64,000 nucleotides of DNA from an uncultured Prevotellaceae bacterium. Its GTDB lineage: Bacteria; Bacteroidota; Bacteroidia; Bacteroidales; Bacteroidaceae. The notes beneath the pieces were generated by a model that was not told where the DNA came from, did no database searches, and worked only from the letters and a program-made list of their open reading frames with translations. Made by a program: the position numbers and the translations under genes. The stretch spans positions 1-64,000 of the forward strand of contig CADCEQ010000013.1 of the NCBI GenBank assembly GCA_902800435.1, written 5' to 3'. Positions 15,601 through 24,878 of the stretch are shown here, piece by piece; the stretch's first letter is position 1, and every line of letters starts with the position of its first letter.

Positions 15601-17094
15601 TTAGTTTGCAGCCCAGAATATGGGTGTGAGGAAGCCCTTGAATTTAGGAGTATTAGAGTTGCGAGCTGAAGAACTCTCTGCATAGGGCCAGCGCTCCAAC
15701 AGCTTGCCGGGACCTACGCCGCCATCCACCATATAGGGAGTATAAAGCGTACCAGGCTTATAGTTATCCGGGGCGTAAGAAGAATCCTTCTCGCCATCGT
15801 AGAAAGCCTTGTCGTTGGTTTCGCTGAAGGCGGGATAGTCCAGACGGCGCATCTCGCACCAAGCCTCGTAGCCGTTGATGCCTGCCAGGGCAATCCACTT
15901 GGAGATACCAATGCACTCCTTCCAGTTGCTCTGGTTGTAAGGACGCTGGGCAAGGTAGCCCTCAGCACCGCTTACGCCGGCTGTAGCAAAGCTGGCCTCG
16001 ATGGCAGCATTGTAGTGAGCCTGGGCCTGGGCAGCGTTGTTCTGCTTGGCATAGTACTCGGCAATGAAGAACTCCACTTCGGCACGGCTCAGCAGCTGGA
16101 CGGGGGTGTTGTACGTATCAGCAGGACGACACCAGTAAGCAGCCTTATAGGCTGTCGACGTAGAGAAATTCGTGCCAGAGATACCGCCGGTGTATTCACC
16201 CTTGTCATTGGGCTTGAACCATGCGGCCAGGCGGGGGTCAGTGTAGGCAGAGGTCTGCATCGTTCCGACGATGGCCAGGTTGGCGATGACGTTATCCTGG
16301 CTCTTCCAGGGCGACAGCTCCTCAGAGTAGAAGGGGTTGGCCTGATACTGCTCGTTGGCCCAGCAGCCTGCGAAAGCCACATCGCCAGCAGGGAAATCGT
16401 TCTCGCTGACAAGAGCAGCAATCTGGCTGTTAGCCTCGCTCACCACACCACTCTCACGAGTCAGGATTTTCAGCTTCAGAGCCTTGGCGAACTGAATCCA
16501 TGCCGTGGCATTTTCGCCCGGGAACAGGAAGTTCTGAGCGACGGCATCGGTGGGGCTGACCTTAGCCAGAGCGTCGTCCAGTTCTTTCAGGATGCCGGCA
16601 TAGATGACATTACCCTCATCGTACTTGGGCTGCGGGATGCTGGCATCCATGGCCTCAGTATAAGGCAGTTCGCCGAAAGCATCGACCAGCGCCTGATAGA
16701 TAAAGGCGCGCAGTGTCGTAGCTGCCAGGTAAGAACCCCAGTCCTCGGCAGTCTCGCTCTTCTGGCGAATGCTCTCCAGACTCTTCAGCGCACGACTGTT
16801 CAACTGTTGGTAGCAGCTGCTTGGACGTGTGGCCTTCATCTGGAACTGGGAGTAGTCAATGTAGTTGCTCGTACCAAAGTACTGTGCATAGTGCTCGGAA
16901 AGGTAGCCGCCGACAATGCGCAAGTAGTTGCCATAGCTGTCGGCCAGGTTCATTTCGGCTGCCGGCAGCAGCATAGACGAGGTAACGTCCTTCTCGGCCG
17001 GCGAGTTAGGATCCTGGTTGATGTCCAGATAGCTGTCGCATGACGTTGTACCCAGTCCCAGGATGATTGCAGATATAATTGCTAATTTCTTCAT
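15601..17094 (-). CDS. SusD/RagB-family nutrient-binding lipoprotein
   Basis: 497 residues with a lipoprotein signal (ILGLGTTSC, Cys19) and the usual following SYLDINQDPNSP. The sequence belongs to the SusD-like type 2 branch: NLADSYGNYLRIVGGYLSEHYAQYF, the TPR helices LKSLESIRQKSETAEDWGSYLAATTLRAFIYQALVDAFGELPYTEA, and C-terminal W.ECIGISKWIALAGINGYEAWCEMRRLDYPAF. SusD proteins form the hinged lid over the SusC barrel and bind the ligand. The gene lies 20 nt after the SusC stop. Its branch and the two small lipoproteins downstream suggest peptides rather than starch-like glycans, as in BT2263; that is inference from gene order. Confidence 0.9.
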   Translation of the reverse strand: MKKLAIISAIILGLGTTSCDSYLDINQDPNSPAEKDVTSSMLLPAAEMNLADSYGNYLRIVGGYLSEHYAQYFGTSNYIDYSQFQMKATRPSSCYQQLNSRALKSLESIRQKSETAEDWGSYLAATTLRAFIYQALVDAFGELPYTEAMDASIPQPKYDEGNVIYAGILKELDDALAKVSPTDAVAQNFLFPGENATAWIQFAKALKLKILTRESGVVSEANSQIAALVSENDFPAGDVAFAGCWANEQYQANPFYSEELSPWKSQDNVIANLAIVGTMQTSAYTDPRLAAWFKPNDKGEYTGGISGTNFSTSTAYKAAYWCRPADTYNTPVQLLSRAEVEFFIAEYYAKQNNAAQAQAHYNAAIEASFATAGVSGAEGYLAQRPYNQSNWKECIGISKWIALAGINGYEAWCEMRRLDYPAFSETNDKAFYDGEKDSSYAPDNYKPGTLYTPYMVDGGVGPGKLLERWPYAESSSARNSNTPKFKGFLTPIFWAAN

Positions 17095-17114
17095 ACGTTT
17101 GTCCTCCTTCTCAA

Positions 17115-20100
17115 TTAGAATTTAACACCTACGTTGAAACCGAACGTGCGGCAGGCGGGATTTGAGTAAAGCTCGCCAAACAGACCGGTCAGGTCGTTGC
17201 CGTAAGAGTTGGTCTCAGGATCAATGTAATAGTTGTCGCTGGCTGTCCAAGTGAACACGTTGTTGCAGAACAGCGAGAGGGTCAGGTCGCTCAGGTAGAG
17301 CTTGCTTGCAATGGCCTTCGGGAATGCGTAGCTGAGCGTAATGTTACGAAGCTTTACGAACGAACGGTCCAACAGGTAGAACTCGCCACCCTGGCTGAAT
17401 CCGTAATCGTTGCACCAGTCCTGATAGCTGCTGTTGTTAAGATAGATAGGAGTCGTATTCTCTACATACTTACCCTCTTCGACCTCCACAACAGAGTTGG
17501 GGATGATGAACGGACGACGGTCGTTATAGGTGGTCACGTTGCCGTTACCAGTGAACTGCATCAGGTTCTTCGTACGTGAGAACATATAACCGCCCTTACG
17601 GATATCGAGGGCAGCGCTCAGTGAAACACCCTTATAAGAGATGGCTGTGGTAACACCGCCAGTCCAATCGTTGTTGAAGTTCTTGCCGGTGTCTTCCACC
17701 TGCGTGCTCAGCACGGGCTGGCCATTACCGTCAACGATAATCTTACCGTCGCTGGTGTACTGGGGAAGATAGGTGTAGAATTCACCCATGGGCTTACCCT
17801 CTTCGGCGTATGCGTAGATAGCATCGCTACCAGCCGAGAAGCGTTGGATAGTGGTCTTACCACCATCAAGTCCCTCGGGCATGGAGAGGACCTTGTTGTC
17901 GTTCTTTGAGAAGTTGAAGCCCAAATCCCAGCGGAAGTCCTTGGTACGGACGGGAGTCGTGTTGACAAGCAACTCAATACCACGGTTGCGAACCTCACCA
18001 AAGTTGGTCACCATGCGCTGATAACCTGTGGCGGGGTCAACAGGCAGCTCAAAGATCTGGTCCTTGGTCACGCGGTTGTAGAACGAGAAGTCAACGTTGA
18101 TTCGATTGTCGAAGAACGAGAGGTTTGTACCCACCTCAAACTCAGTGGTCATCTCTGGCTTCAGGCTGGAACTGCCGATGGTGCTCGTAGCCTGGAAAGC
18201 GTTGACACCCGAGAGCGGGAAGTTGATACCCGAGCCGCTGTAATAGCCATACGAGAAAGCCTGCTCATACTTGGCGCTGGTCAGGTAGACGCTGGCATCG
18301 TTACCAGTCTTACCATAAGCCAGACGCACCTTACCAAAGTTCAGAATGTTGTTCTTGGGGATGAGCTTCGTGAAGATCCAGCTCAGCGTGGCACCAGCAT
18401 AAAAATAATTGTTCTTCTCTAAGGGAAGGGTTGACGACCAGTCATTACGTGCCGTCAGGTCGAGATAGAGCATTTCGTCCCAACCGAAGGTGACGTCGCC
18501 AAAGAGACCTACGAGACGGCGCTTCCACTGGCTCTCAGCAAGCGTGGTCTTCGTGGCACCATTCGAGAGGTCCCAGAAGCCGGTCTCAAAGGTTAGCTTG
18601 TCGGTCTCGCTGGTCTGATAGGTCTGATAGCGCTCACACATATTCACACCAGCATTGAGGTTCACATCAAGCTTCTGGTCAATGAACTTGTCGTGCCAGT
18701 TGACCAGAAAGTCGTGGTTGAGCTCGTAGCGGCGCAGGTAGCGCGACCAAACGTAACCGTCCTGGTTCATGCTCGAGGGGGGATAACCCATGTCGTCGAT
18801 AATCTTGGCATCGTCAAGGTTGATGCGTGGCTCACCCATCTTGACATCGTAGTCGGTATAGTCGAAACCGAAGCGATAGGTCAGAGTCACATTCTTTATA
18901 GGATTGATGTCAGCCTGAATCTTACCGTTCACTTGCTTGGTATCATTATGATTGTAGTTGTTCTCAATAGCCCAGTAGGGGTTGGTAATGCCGTAAGGCG
19001 TCAGCCAAGCCTCGGGGGTGTTGAAAGCATTGCTCAAATCCTTGTGGTCAACAAGCGACATGTCGCGCGGGAACTCGAGAATACCGTCAATGAACGAAGC
19101 ACCCTGGAACGAGCCGACGGTGTTTGTGCTGGCCGTTGCAAAGTTCACATTCGATGAGAGTTTGAACCAGTCAGTAGCCTGATAGCTGCCACGATAGGCA
19201 ATGGTATTACGATTGTAAGTGTCATTATCGCCAGGCAGGATACCGTTGTCATAGGTATAACCGTAGCTCAGGTAATAAGTCATCTTGGTATCGTCGCTCA
19301 TGCCACTCAGTGAGACGCTGTGGTTGGTGTTTATACCAGTCTTGAAGAAGTCTTTCACGTTGTCTTCAACGGGTGAGTACTTGTGAGCCAACTGCTGATA
19401 GTCCCAGATGGGGCCAAAAGTCTGGTAGGAACCGTCCATTTCAGGACCCCACGAACCGTTCTCAATGAAGGTCTGCGTTCCGTTCCATCCCTGTCCATAC
19501 TTGTTCTGGAACTCAGGCAGTATGCTGACCGTACGAGCCTGAACGCCACCGTCGTATGAAATGGTGAAGTTGCGTGCATCGCCCTTCTTACCGCTTTTTG
19601 TAGTGATTACGATGACACCGTTGGCGGCGCGGCTACCGTAAATGGCAGTAGCAGCTGCACCCTTCAGCACCGTCATCGACTCAATGTCGTTGGGGTTCAG
19701 GTTGGAAATACCACCCATTGACATGGTGTGCTGCATCAGCGTGGTCACGGAGTTCACGAGGGGCACACCGTCCACTACGTAGAGTGGCTGGTTGTTACCG
19801 TTAATAGAACTGATACCGCGGATAAAGACCGAGTTGGCAGAACCAGGGTCGGATGAGTTAGAACTGATCTGTACACCAGCTACCTTACCGGCGAGAGCCG
19901 AGGTGACATCATTGAGCTTACCCAAGGTCAGATCCTCGTTGTCAAGGGTCTGAGCCGAGTAACCCAGCGTCTTCTGCTGACGCGAGATACCCATGGCGGT
20001 AACCACGATCTCGTCGAGGTTGGTGTCGCCACTGCGCAATACAATACGCATCTGCGGACGGGCACTCACCTCCAGCGTCTCCATACCTACGTAGGTGAAG

Positions 20101-20315
20101 CGGAGTTGAGACCTACCTTCAGGAACGGTCAGCGAGAACCGACCGTCAGCACCTGTCACGGTTCCTACGTTAGTACCAACAACAAGGACCGACACGCCGA
20201 CTACCGGCTGGTTGTCCTCTTGAGATACTACGATACCGTTGACTTTTGTCTGGGCCAGCATCGTTCCTAAGCTCAGGAAGAGGCAGGCCAAAAACACAGT
20301 TAGTCTTTTTTTCAT
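17115..20315 (-). CDS. SusC/RagA-family TonB-linked outer-membrane transporter
   Basis: 1066 residues from the ATG at 20315, which opens the signal peptide (MKKRLTVFLACLFLSLGTMLAQ). A carboxypeptidase-like domain (VNGIVVSQEDNQPVVGVSVLV...TVTGADGRFSLTVP) precedes the LDEIVVTAMG TonB-box region. The plug domain holds the SusC signatures SALAGKVAGVQISSNSSDPGSANSVFIRGISSI and PLYVVDGVPL. A long barrel ends in ACRTFGFNVGVKF with a terminal Phe. It heads the operon SusC-SusD-DUF5012-lipid-binding lipoprotein, with a TATTTTTGC promoter 53 nt upstream. Substrate: probably oligopeptides by analogy with BT2264. Confidence 0.93.
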   Translation of the reverse strand: MKKRLTVFLACLFLSLGTMLAQTKVNGIVVSQEDNQPVVGVSVLVVGTNVGTVTGADGRFSLTVPEGRSQLRFTYVGMETLEVSARPQMRIVLRSGDTNLDEIVVTAMGISRQQKTLGYSAQTLDNEDLTLGKLNDVTSALAGKVAGVQISSNSSDPGSANSVFIRGISSINGNNQPLYVVDGVPLVNSVTTLMQHTMSMGGISNLNPNDIESMTVLKGAAATAIYGSRAANGVIVITTKSGKKGDARNFTISYDGGVQARTVSILPEFQNKYGQGWNGTQTFIENGSWGPEMDGSYQTFGPIWDYQQLAHKYSPVEDNVKDFFKTGINTNHSVSLSGMSDDTKMTYYLSYGYTYDNGILPGDNDTYNRNTIAYRGSYQATDWFKLSSNVNFATASTNTVGSFQGASFIDGILEFPRDMSLVDHKDLSNAFNTPEAWLTPYGITNPYWAIENNYNHNDTKQVNGKIQADINPIKNVTLTYRFGFDYTDYDVKMGEPRINLDDAKIIDDMGYPPSSMNQDGYVWSRYLRRYELNHDFLVNWHDKFIDQKLDVNLNAGVNMCERYQTYQTSETDKLTFETGFWDLSNGATKTTLAESQWKRRLVGLFGDVTFGWDEMLYLDLTARNDWSSTLPLEKNNYFYAGATLSWIFTKLIPKNNILNFGKVRLAYGKTGNDASVYLTSAKYEQAFSYGYYSGSGINFPLSGVNAFQATSTIGSSSLKPEMTTEFEVGTNLSFFDNRINVDFSFYNRVTKDQIFELPVDPATGYQRMVTNFGEVRNRGIELLVNTTPVRTKDFRWDLGFNFSKNDNKVLSMPEGLDGGKTTIQRFSAGSDAIYAYAEEGKPMGEFYTYLPQYTSDGKIIVDGNGQPVLSTQVEDTGKNFNNDWTGGVTTAISYKGVSLSAALDIRKGGYMFSRTKNLMQFTGNGNVTTYNDRRPFIIPNSVVEVEEGKYVENTTPIYLNNSSYQDWCNDYGFSQGGEFYLLDRSFVKLRNITLSYAFPKAIASKLYLSDLTLSLFCNNVFTWTASDNYYIDPETNSYGNDLTGLFGELYSNPACRTFGFNVGVKF

Positions 20316-20368
20316 AATCTCTCTCGTTTTGTTTGTTTGTTTATAAATAGATGTTAGTCTTTCAAGGT

Positions 20369-20377
20369 GCAAAAATA
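20369..20377 (-). promoter_or_regulatory. -7 box of the first SusCD operon
   Basis: Minus-strand TATTTTTGC in a very A/T-rich stretch, leaving a 5' leader of about 45-50 nt before the ATG at 20315. Confidence 0.65.
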
Positions 20378-20487
20378 AAACAAAATTTTTAAAAAGAAGA
20401 AGAAAAAGTAAAAAAATTTATGTTTTTGCCCTTTTTGCTAACAAAAGTACATCAAAATTGTGGTTTTTCCTTCCAATACCTTAATTA

Positions 20488-20503
20488 TTCACGCGCGCGT
20501 GAA
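20488..20503. promoter_or_regulatory. Perfect 16-bp palindrome, possible operator
   Basis: TTCACGCGCGCGTGAA reads the same on both strands. It sits in the gap between the two SusCD operons, about 110 nt upstream of the first operon's -7 box and just before the second operon's terminator. It could be a dimeric regulator site. No T-run follows, so it is not a terminator. Confidence 0.4.
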
Positions 20504-20520
20504 ACAATCGGCTAATTAAA

Positions 20521-20563
20521 AAAAACAGAGCCGCAATGCCCAAGGGGTTGCGGCTCTGTTTTT
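20521..20563 (-). terminator. Terminator of the second SusCD operon
   Basis: AAAAACAGAGCCGCAA and TTGCGGCTCTGTTTTT form a stem with an 11-nt loop. It is A/T-flanked on both sides and so can act in both directions. It lies 30 nt past the stop at 20594. Confidence 0.9.
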
Positions 20564-20593
20564 AGTATAATTTGCATCAACGATGCTATGGGA

Positions 20594-21958
20594 TTACTTA
20601 TTGAAGAGGTCGCCGTAGATCTCTTCTTTTACAAGACGGATGGTGTTATCCGGATTGTCCTTGTCAGTAAGCACTACCCAAGTCGGGTTCTTCTGGTTGT
20701 CAGTGGTAATCTTAAACGTACGGCTGACGGGCTTGCCTTGCTGGTCGCAACCGAACGGTGCAACAATGTAGGCTGCGGCATAGAGGAATCCAGAACCTGT
20801 GAAGGTGTCGGCGTTGTAGTCGTTCTTCTTGCTGTTGTAGGTCAGCGTGATTTCGTCTTCGCCTATCAGTTTGTAGTCGAAGCCGTTGAGTCCCCAGTAG
20901 TTGATGATAATATACCAGAGTCCAAACTTGCCATCCTCAATTCCGAAGTAGCAGTAGTCGAGCGTACCAGGATATGACCCGTTGATGATTGGCATCAGAT
21001 TGGTGTTCAGGTAATTCCAGTTAGACTGTCCGAAGGCACCAAGGTTGCTGAACGAGGTGAACCAGACAGTAGAGACGAACTGCTCGTTGATGGGCGGGTA
21101 AACCTTCGACAGTTTGAAACTCTCATCGTTCAGACCAAGGAACTCATCCTTTCCGGCTGCGTACTTGAAGCCTTTCAGCTGGTGGCCGCCAAGCGTTACC
21201 GGCTCATAGAATTCGTAACCCTGCGTAGTGACGACGAACGGGCACTTCACGTCCAGACGGTCACCGGTTTCGGTAGTGGTGACAATCTTCATGTTGCGGC
21301 CGGAGACCTGAGCGGGAAACTCCAGAGTGTCGACAGTGATCTTGAAGTTGGCATTGAACATTTCGGCCTCTACATTGAGAGCATCCTTCATGTACTTGCT
21401 GATGCTTGTACCTTCGGCTACGGGCAGCATGACGAGCTTGTTGCCGTGCTTCTTGCCGGAGAGTACCACGCTGTCAGCCGAGGCCGACAAGATGCGATAC
21501 TCCAGGTCTGCCTCGAAGCCTTTGCCGCGAGCGCCAAAGCCGTCGGGGTTAACCGGGTCGGAGAAATAGTGGAACAGACGGTTGTACTCGTCGAACGAGA
21601 GTATGATGCCGCCGCTCTGCTCAAGTTTGTAGTGCGACGTCTGGCGCACATTGGCCGAGCTGTCAATCTCAGCCTGCGTCTCGGCTTCGGTGTCAACAGT
21701 CATCTCACTGGCCACCTCAACGGTGTTGTCAGCGGCAAACTTGAGGAACACGTTGTAGCCACCAAAATCCTTATTGCCGTACATGGCCATGCGCCATCCG
21801 TTAGGAGCCGACACAAGTATCTGCTGATTCTTGGTCAGCGCCTCCTTCACGCGCTCGGCTGACGACTTGTCGAAGACGTCGTCCACCTCGGGTGTACAGG
21901 CTGTGTATGTACCCACTACGGCCAGCGAAGCCAGTAGTGTATGGAAAATCTTTCTCAT
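20594..21958 (-). CDS. DUF4302-family surface lipoprotein
   Basis: 454 residues from the ATG at 21958 (an ATG three codons earlier overlaps the upstream stop). The signal peptide ends in a lipobox (VVGTYTACTPE). The start of the mature protein (VDDVFDKSSAERVKEALTKNQQILVSAPNGWRMAMYGN...GGYNVFLKF) matches DUF4302 proteins, which accompany SusCD pairs and putative zinc metallopeptidases in Bacteroidetes. The rest is beta-rich and ends with a NPTWVVLTDKDNPDNTIRLVKEEI segment. It is the last gene of the operon and starts in the stop region of the metallopeptidase gene, so translation is coupled. No catalytic residues are recognisable; a binding role is likely but unproven. Confidence 0.8.
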   Translation of the reverse strand: MRKIFHTLLASLAVVGTYTACTPEVDDVFDKSSAERVKEALTKNQQILVSAPNGWRMAMYGNKDFGGYNVFLKFAADNTVEVASEMTVDTEAETQAEIDSSANVRQTSHYKLEQSGGIILSFDEYNRLFHYFSDPVNPDGFGARGKGFEADLEYRILSASADSVVLSGKKHGNKLVMLPVAEGTSISKYMKDALNVEAEMFNANFKITVDTLEFPAQVSGRNMKIVTTTETGDRLDVKCPFVVTTQGYEFYEPVTLGGHQLKGFKYAAGKDEFLGLNDESFKLSKVYPPINEQFVSTVWFTSFSNLGAFGQSNWNYLNTNLMPIINGSYPGTLDYCYFGIEDGKFGLWYIIINYWGLNGFDYKLIGEDEITLTYNSKKNDYNADTFTGSGFLYAAAYIVAPFGCDQQGKPVSRTFKITTDNQKNPTWVVLTDKDNPDNTIRLVKEEIYGDLFNK

Positions 21959-21959
21959 A

Positions 21960-23243
21960 TCAATCATTCAGTTTATAGTTCTTGATATCAATACCTTTAG
22001 AAATGTTAGCAGAACGCTTGAGCACCTCGGCACGGACAGCGTCGATGTCGATGTTCCAGCTCTCCTTGAGATAGGTCCTGATGATGTCCAGCTTCTGTTC
22101 GATAATCTTGCTGGCCGAATCATCATAGTTCTTCTTCGACTTCTTCACATATTCTATCATGGGCACCTTCTCGTACTCATAGACATAGTAAAGCTGGCCT
22201 GTCTCGGGGTCGTAGCCATAGACGGGGTCGCCGAAGTCGTCGACTTTCTTGATGGGCTTGCCTTCCTCGTCGCGCATGACGATGGGGTAGCCCTCCTCGT
22301 CGGTGGCCAGGATGAAGTTGCCATCCTCGTCCTTCTCGTAGACGATGTCGCCGTTCTCGTCGGTCACGTAGATGTAGTTGCCATCCTTGTCAAGCAGGGG
22401 AATGGGGTTACCTTCCTCGTCCTTCTCGTAGACGTAGTTGCCGTTGGCATCAACCTCGTAGTCCTCGCCGATGAGCTTCTTGGCTTGGTCGAGAACCTTC
22501 TGCCAGCCTTCGGGGGTCATGGTGACGTAGGTGGCATAGATTTCGGCGAAGTCCTCGTTGTACTCGCTGCTGGCGTAGCCAGTGACGAATCCTTCGAGCG
22601 GGGCTTCAGCGTCGTCAACGTTGATCCAGTCGCTTGTATGGTACTTACCGGCAGAGATTTCCTGGAAATCCGTGGGGTAGTTCTTCGTCTGGGTCAGGAT
22701 GTGGCAGAACTCATGGTGCATGGTGTGGAAGAACCAGTAGTTCAGGTCCAGCGGCTCAAAGGTACGCTCCTTGAAGGGGTCGTCCTGATTGATGTAGAGG
22801 TTATTCAGGTCCAGGTGGTTCACCATGAAGAGGGTAATCTTCAGACCGCCCTCGGCCGTACCGAGCACAATCTCTTCGTTGGTGCGGTACTCACCCGAGC
22901 CAACCAACTGGTAGACGCGCGGGCTGTAGGTCTTGATGAAGTCCTTGCTCACGGCCGATGCATAGGCATCGAGCCAAACGTTCTTGACCAGAATGGCCAG
23001 AGCCTTGGCCTTGTCAATCTGAGGCGGCACGACGTTGTAGGTGTTGTCGGTCTCCCTATCCTGATAGCGGTATATGAAATCAATGTTATACTCGTCGGTA
23101 AAGTTGGCCTTCAGCCACTGGTCGAACTCGCTACGTTGCGGAGCAGTGGTGTCGAAGATGCTTTCCGAGCTGGGGTCGTCGCTGGCACAGCCTGTCAGCA
23201 GCGTGCCGGCAAACAGCAATGCAAAAATCTTCTGATATTTCAT
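21960..23243 (-). CDS. Putative zinc-binding metallopeptidase lipoprotein (Peptidase_Mx1 type) with decapeptide repeats
   Basis: 427 residues with a lipoprotein signal (LFAGTLLTGC). The zinc motif HEFCH is at residues 177-181 (FHTMHHEFCHILTQ). A downstream YNEDFAEIYATYV may supply the third ligand. Such Mx1-like proteins often follow SusCD pairs. The odd part is residues 265-344: eight consecutive ten-residue units of the pattern DxxGNxIxxx (for example DEEGNPIPLL, DKDGNYIYVT, DENGDIVYEK), with a degenerate ninth. This acidic insert lies between the catalytic domain and a helical C-terminal region (SASKIIEQKLDIIRTYLKESWNIDID). Gaps are 6 nt to SusD and about 1 nt to DUF4302. It probably trims peptides or proteins on the cell surface for the partner transporter. 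Confidence 0.8.
   Translation of the reverse strand: MKYQKIFALLFAGTLLTGCASDDPSSESIFDTTAPQRSEFDQWLKANFTDEYNIDFIYRYQDRETDNTYNVVPPQIDKAKALAILVKNVWLDAYASAVSKDFIKTYSPRVYQLVGSGEYRTNEEIVLGTAEGGLKITLFMVNHLDLNNLYINQDDPFKERTFEPLDLNYWFFHTMHHEFCHILTQTKNYPTDFQEISAGKYHTSDWINVDDAEAPLEGFVTGYASSEYNEDFAEIYATYVTMTPEGWQKVLDQAKKLIGEDYEVDANGNYVYEKDEEGNPIPLLDKDGNYIYVTDENGDIVYEKDEDGNFILATDEEGYPIVMRDEEGKPIKKVDDFGDPVYGYDPETGQLYYVYEYEKVPMIEYVKKSKKNYDDSASKIIEQKLDIIRTYLKESWNIDIDAVRAEVLKRSANISKGIDIKNYKLND
22212..22451 (-). repeat. Eight 30-bp repeats coding decapeptides in the metallopeptidase
   Basis: Units of exactly 30 bp code D-x-x-G-(N/D/Y/K)-x-(I/V)-x-x-x eight times without gaps. Each unit starts with an acidic, Gly-containing turn that recalls Ca2+-binding loops. 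Confidence 0.9.
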
Positions 23244-23249
23244 AGTTTC

Positions 23250-24839
23250 TTACTCTTTTGTCTCGTTGTCAGACTCGCTTTTGGTTTCTTCACGTGGATT
23301 GGCGGGCAGTCCGGCGTCGATGACGTCGGTCGGGAGCTGTATGGCACCGCGCAGGTCGCCAGCCTTAAATATGAGGGCATCTTCGCCGTCCAGGTTGTGG
23401 CTGAAGGAAATGCCGTAACGCTTGATGTCGAGCCAGCGCAGACCTTGATGGATGGTCTCGAGGCGTCGCATCTGCAGGATCATCTGGATGATGCTCTCCT
23501 GACTACCGGCATCAACGGTAAAGCCTTGGGGCGAGATGGTCTTCTTCCAGCTACGTTCAACGTCGCTGGCCGGAACGAGGGCAGCGTACTTGGCGCCTTC
23601 GACAAACTGTTTGATGTTCTCCTCGGTCAGGGCCGGGCGCACGGCTGAGCCTGCAGAAGGTGCACAGTGATTGCCAATCCAGAGATTCATGTCGTCAATG
23701 GCCTTGGCAAAGTCCTTCTTTAGGGCGTAGGCCTCGGCACGCACCAGGAGGGTCTCGTCGGTTGTGAAGATGCACTCCACGATATGGGCGTAACCCGTCT
23801 GGTTCACCTGGTCAGTGATTTCGAACTGCTCAACCTGCTTGGGGTAGTAGATACCGTAGTTCGATCCGTAGAGCATGCGGGCCATGCGCAAGGCGTTGTT
23901 GCTTGAGCCGGAACCCCATGGCATGGGTGCCCAGACAGTTTCATTGACTACGATGGCACGGGCCTGAGCGTAGCGACGGTAGGTTGTAGAATAGGCTGCT
24001 CGACCGGCAATGCTATAACCATTGAGAATCATCAGGTTGGCAGGCTCCGACGAGCGCATGTAGCTGTTGCAGATGTCGGCGGCACCAGCCAGCGTCTCGT
24101 AGGCTGAGATGTCGCGCAGCACGCCGGCAACGTTGTTGCCAAGGGCACGGTTAGCATACTCGATGGCCTTGTCGTACTTGTGGTAGAACAGGTTGAAGCG
24201 GGCTGCAAATGCATAAGCGGCCTTCGTGTTGAAGTGGTACTTGGGAACAGCCAAATGGTTGTCGTCGAGCAAGGGCAGGGCGGCTTCAATGTCGGCATTG
24301 ATGTTCTCGTAAGTCTGGCGCAGCGTGCCGCGCTCATCGACGCTCACACCGGGCTCCTTGGGGTAGGGGATACCCATGTACTGATCGGCCTTCTGCGGGT
24401 CATAGGCCATACAGAATATGTTGGCTGTCTGGAACATGGCATAGGCGCGGCAGAGCAGTGCCTCGGCATGCTGACCACGCATAGCGGGATCGTCACCGAT
24501 AGCGGCCAATGCCTCGTTAGCGGCAGCGGCAGCCTCATAGCCACCGTTCCAGAGCGAACGCGGGTCGTCGTTACCCTCGGTCTCAACGTCCTGCCAGTGG
24601 TATATCTTGTCCTGGTTGGGCTGAGCCTTATAGGCAGTACCATTGTCGAGCACGTTGTCGGAACTGATTTCAAAGATGAAGTCAGGCAGATTATTGACGT
24701 AGGCCGACACCAGGAACTTTGAAATCTTGTCTTGGGTGTCCAGCTCAGCGCGGTCGTCAGGCAACTTGTCAAGGAAGTCGTTACACGACGTCAGTCCTAC
24801 GGCGAGTGCCATGATTGTGAATGTTATATATTTTTTCAT
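23250..24839 (-). CDS. SusD/RagB-family nutrient-binding lipoprotein
   Basis: 529 residues with a lipobox (AVGLTSCNDFLDKLPDD), the hallmark start of classical SusD proteins. TPR helices (WNGGYEAAAAANEALAAIGD, AEALLCRAYAMFQTANIFCMAYDPQKADQYMGIPYPKEPG, INADIEAALPLLDD) and the C-terminal MILQMRRLETIHQGLRWLDIKRYGI block, where RR.E...G.RW.D..R is the family signature, confirm it. It forms the lid of the SusC partner upstream (39-nt gap). The metallopeptidase follows after 6 nt. Its ligand is unknown; the protease neighbour hints at peptides or glycoproteins. Confidence 0.92.
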   Translation of the reverse strand: MKKYITFTIMALAVGLTSCNDFLDKLPDDRAELDTQDKISKFLVSAYVNNLPDFIFEISSDNVLDNGTAYKAQPNQDKIYHWQDVETEGNDDPRSLWNGGYEAAAAANEALAAIGDDPAMRGQHAEALLCRAYAMFQTANIFCMAYDPQKADQYMGIPYPKEPGVSVDERGTLRQTYENINADIEAALPLLDDNHLAVPKYHFNTKAAYAFAARFNLFYHKYDKAIEYANRALGNNVAGVLRDISAYETLAGAADICNSYMRSSEPANLMILNGYSIAGRAAYSTTYRRYAQARAIVVNETVWAPMPWGSGSSNNALRMARMLYGSNYGIYYPKQVEQFEITDQVNQTGYAHIVECIFTTDETLLVRAEAYALKKDFAKAIDDMNLWIGNHCAPSAGSAVRPALTEENIKQFVEGAKYAALVPASDVERSWKKTISPQGFTVDAGSQESIIQMILQMRRLETIHQGLRWLDIKRYGISFSHNLDGEDALIFKAGDLRGAIQLPTDVIDAGLPANPREETKSESDNETKE

Positions 24840-24878
24840 TGTCTGAATGCTGATTTCGTTATTACTATCATTCTGCTA

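Noticed and set aside
22212..22451. A CRISPR-like array (30-bp period)
   Set aside because: The periodic units are contiguous, coding and without spacers; they encode decapeptides.
21831..23648. 605-codon frame on the plus strand across DUF4302, the peptidase and SusD genes
   Set aside because: It spans three well-supported minus-strand genes and their junctions; the product is a low-complexity Val/Leu/Asp sequence.
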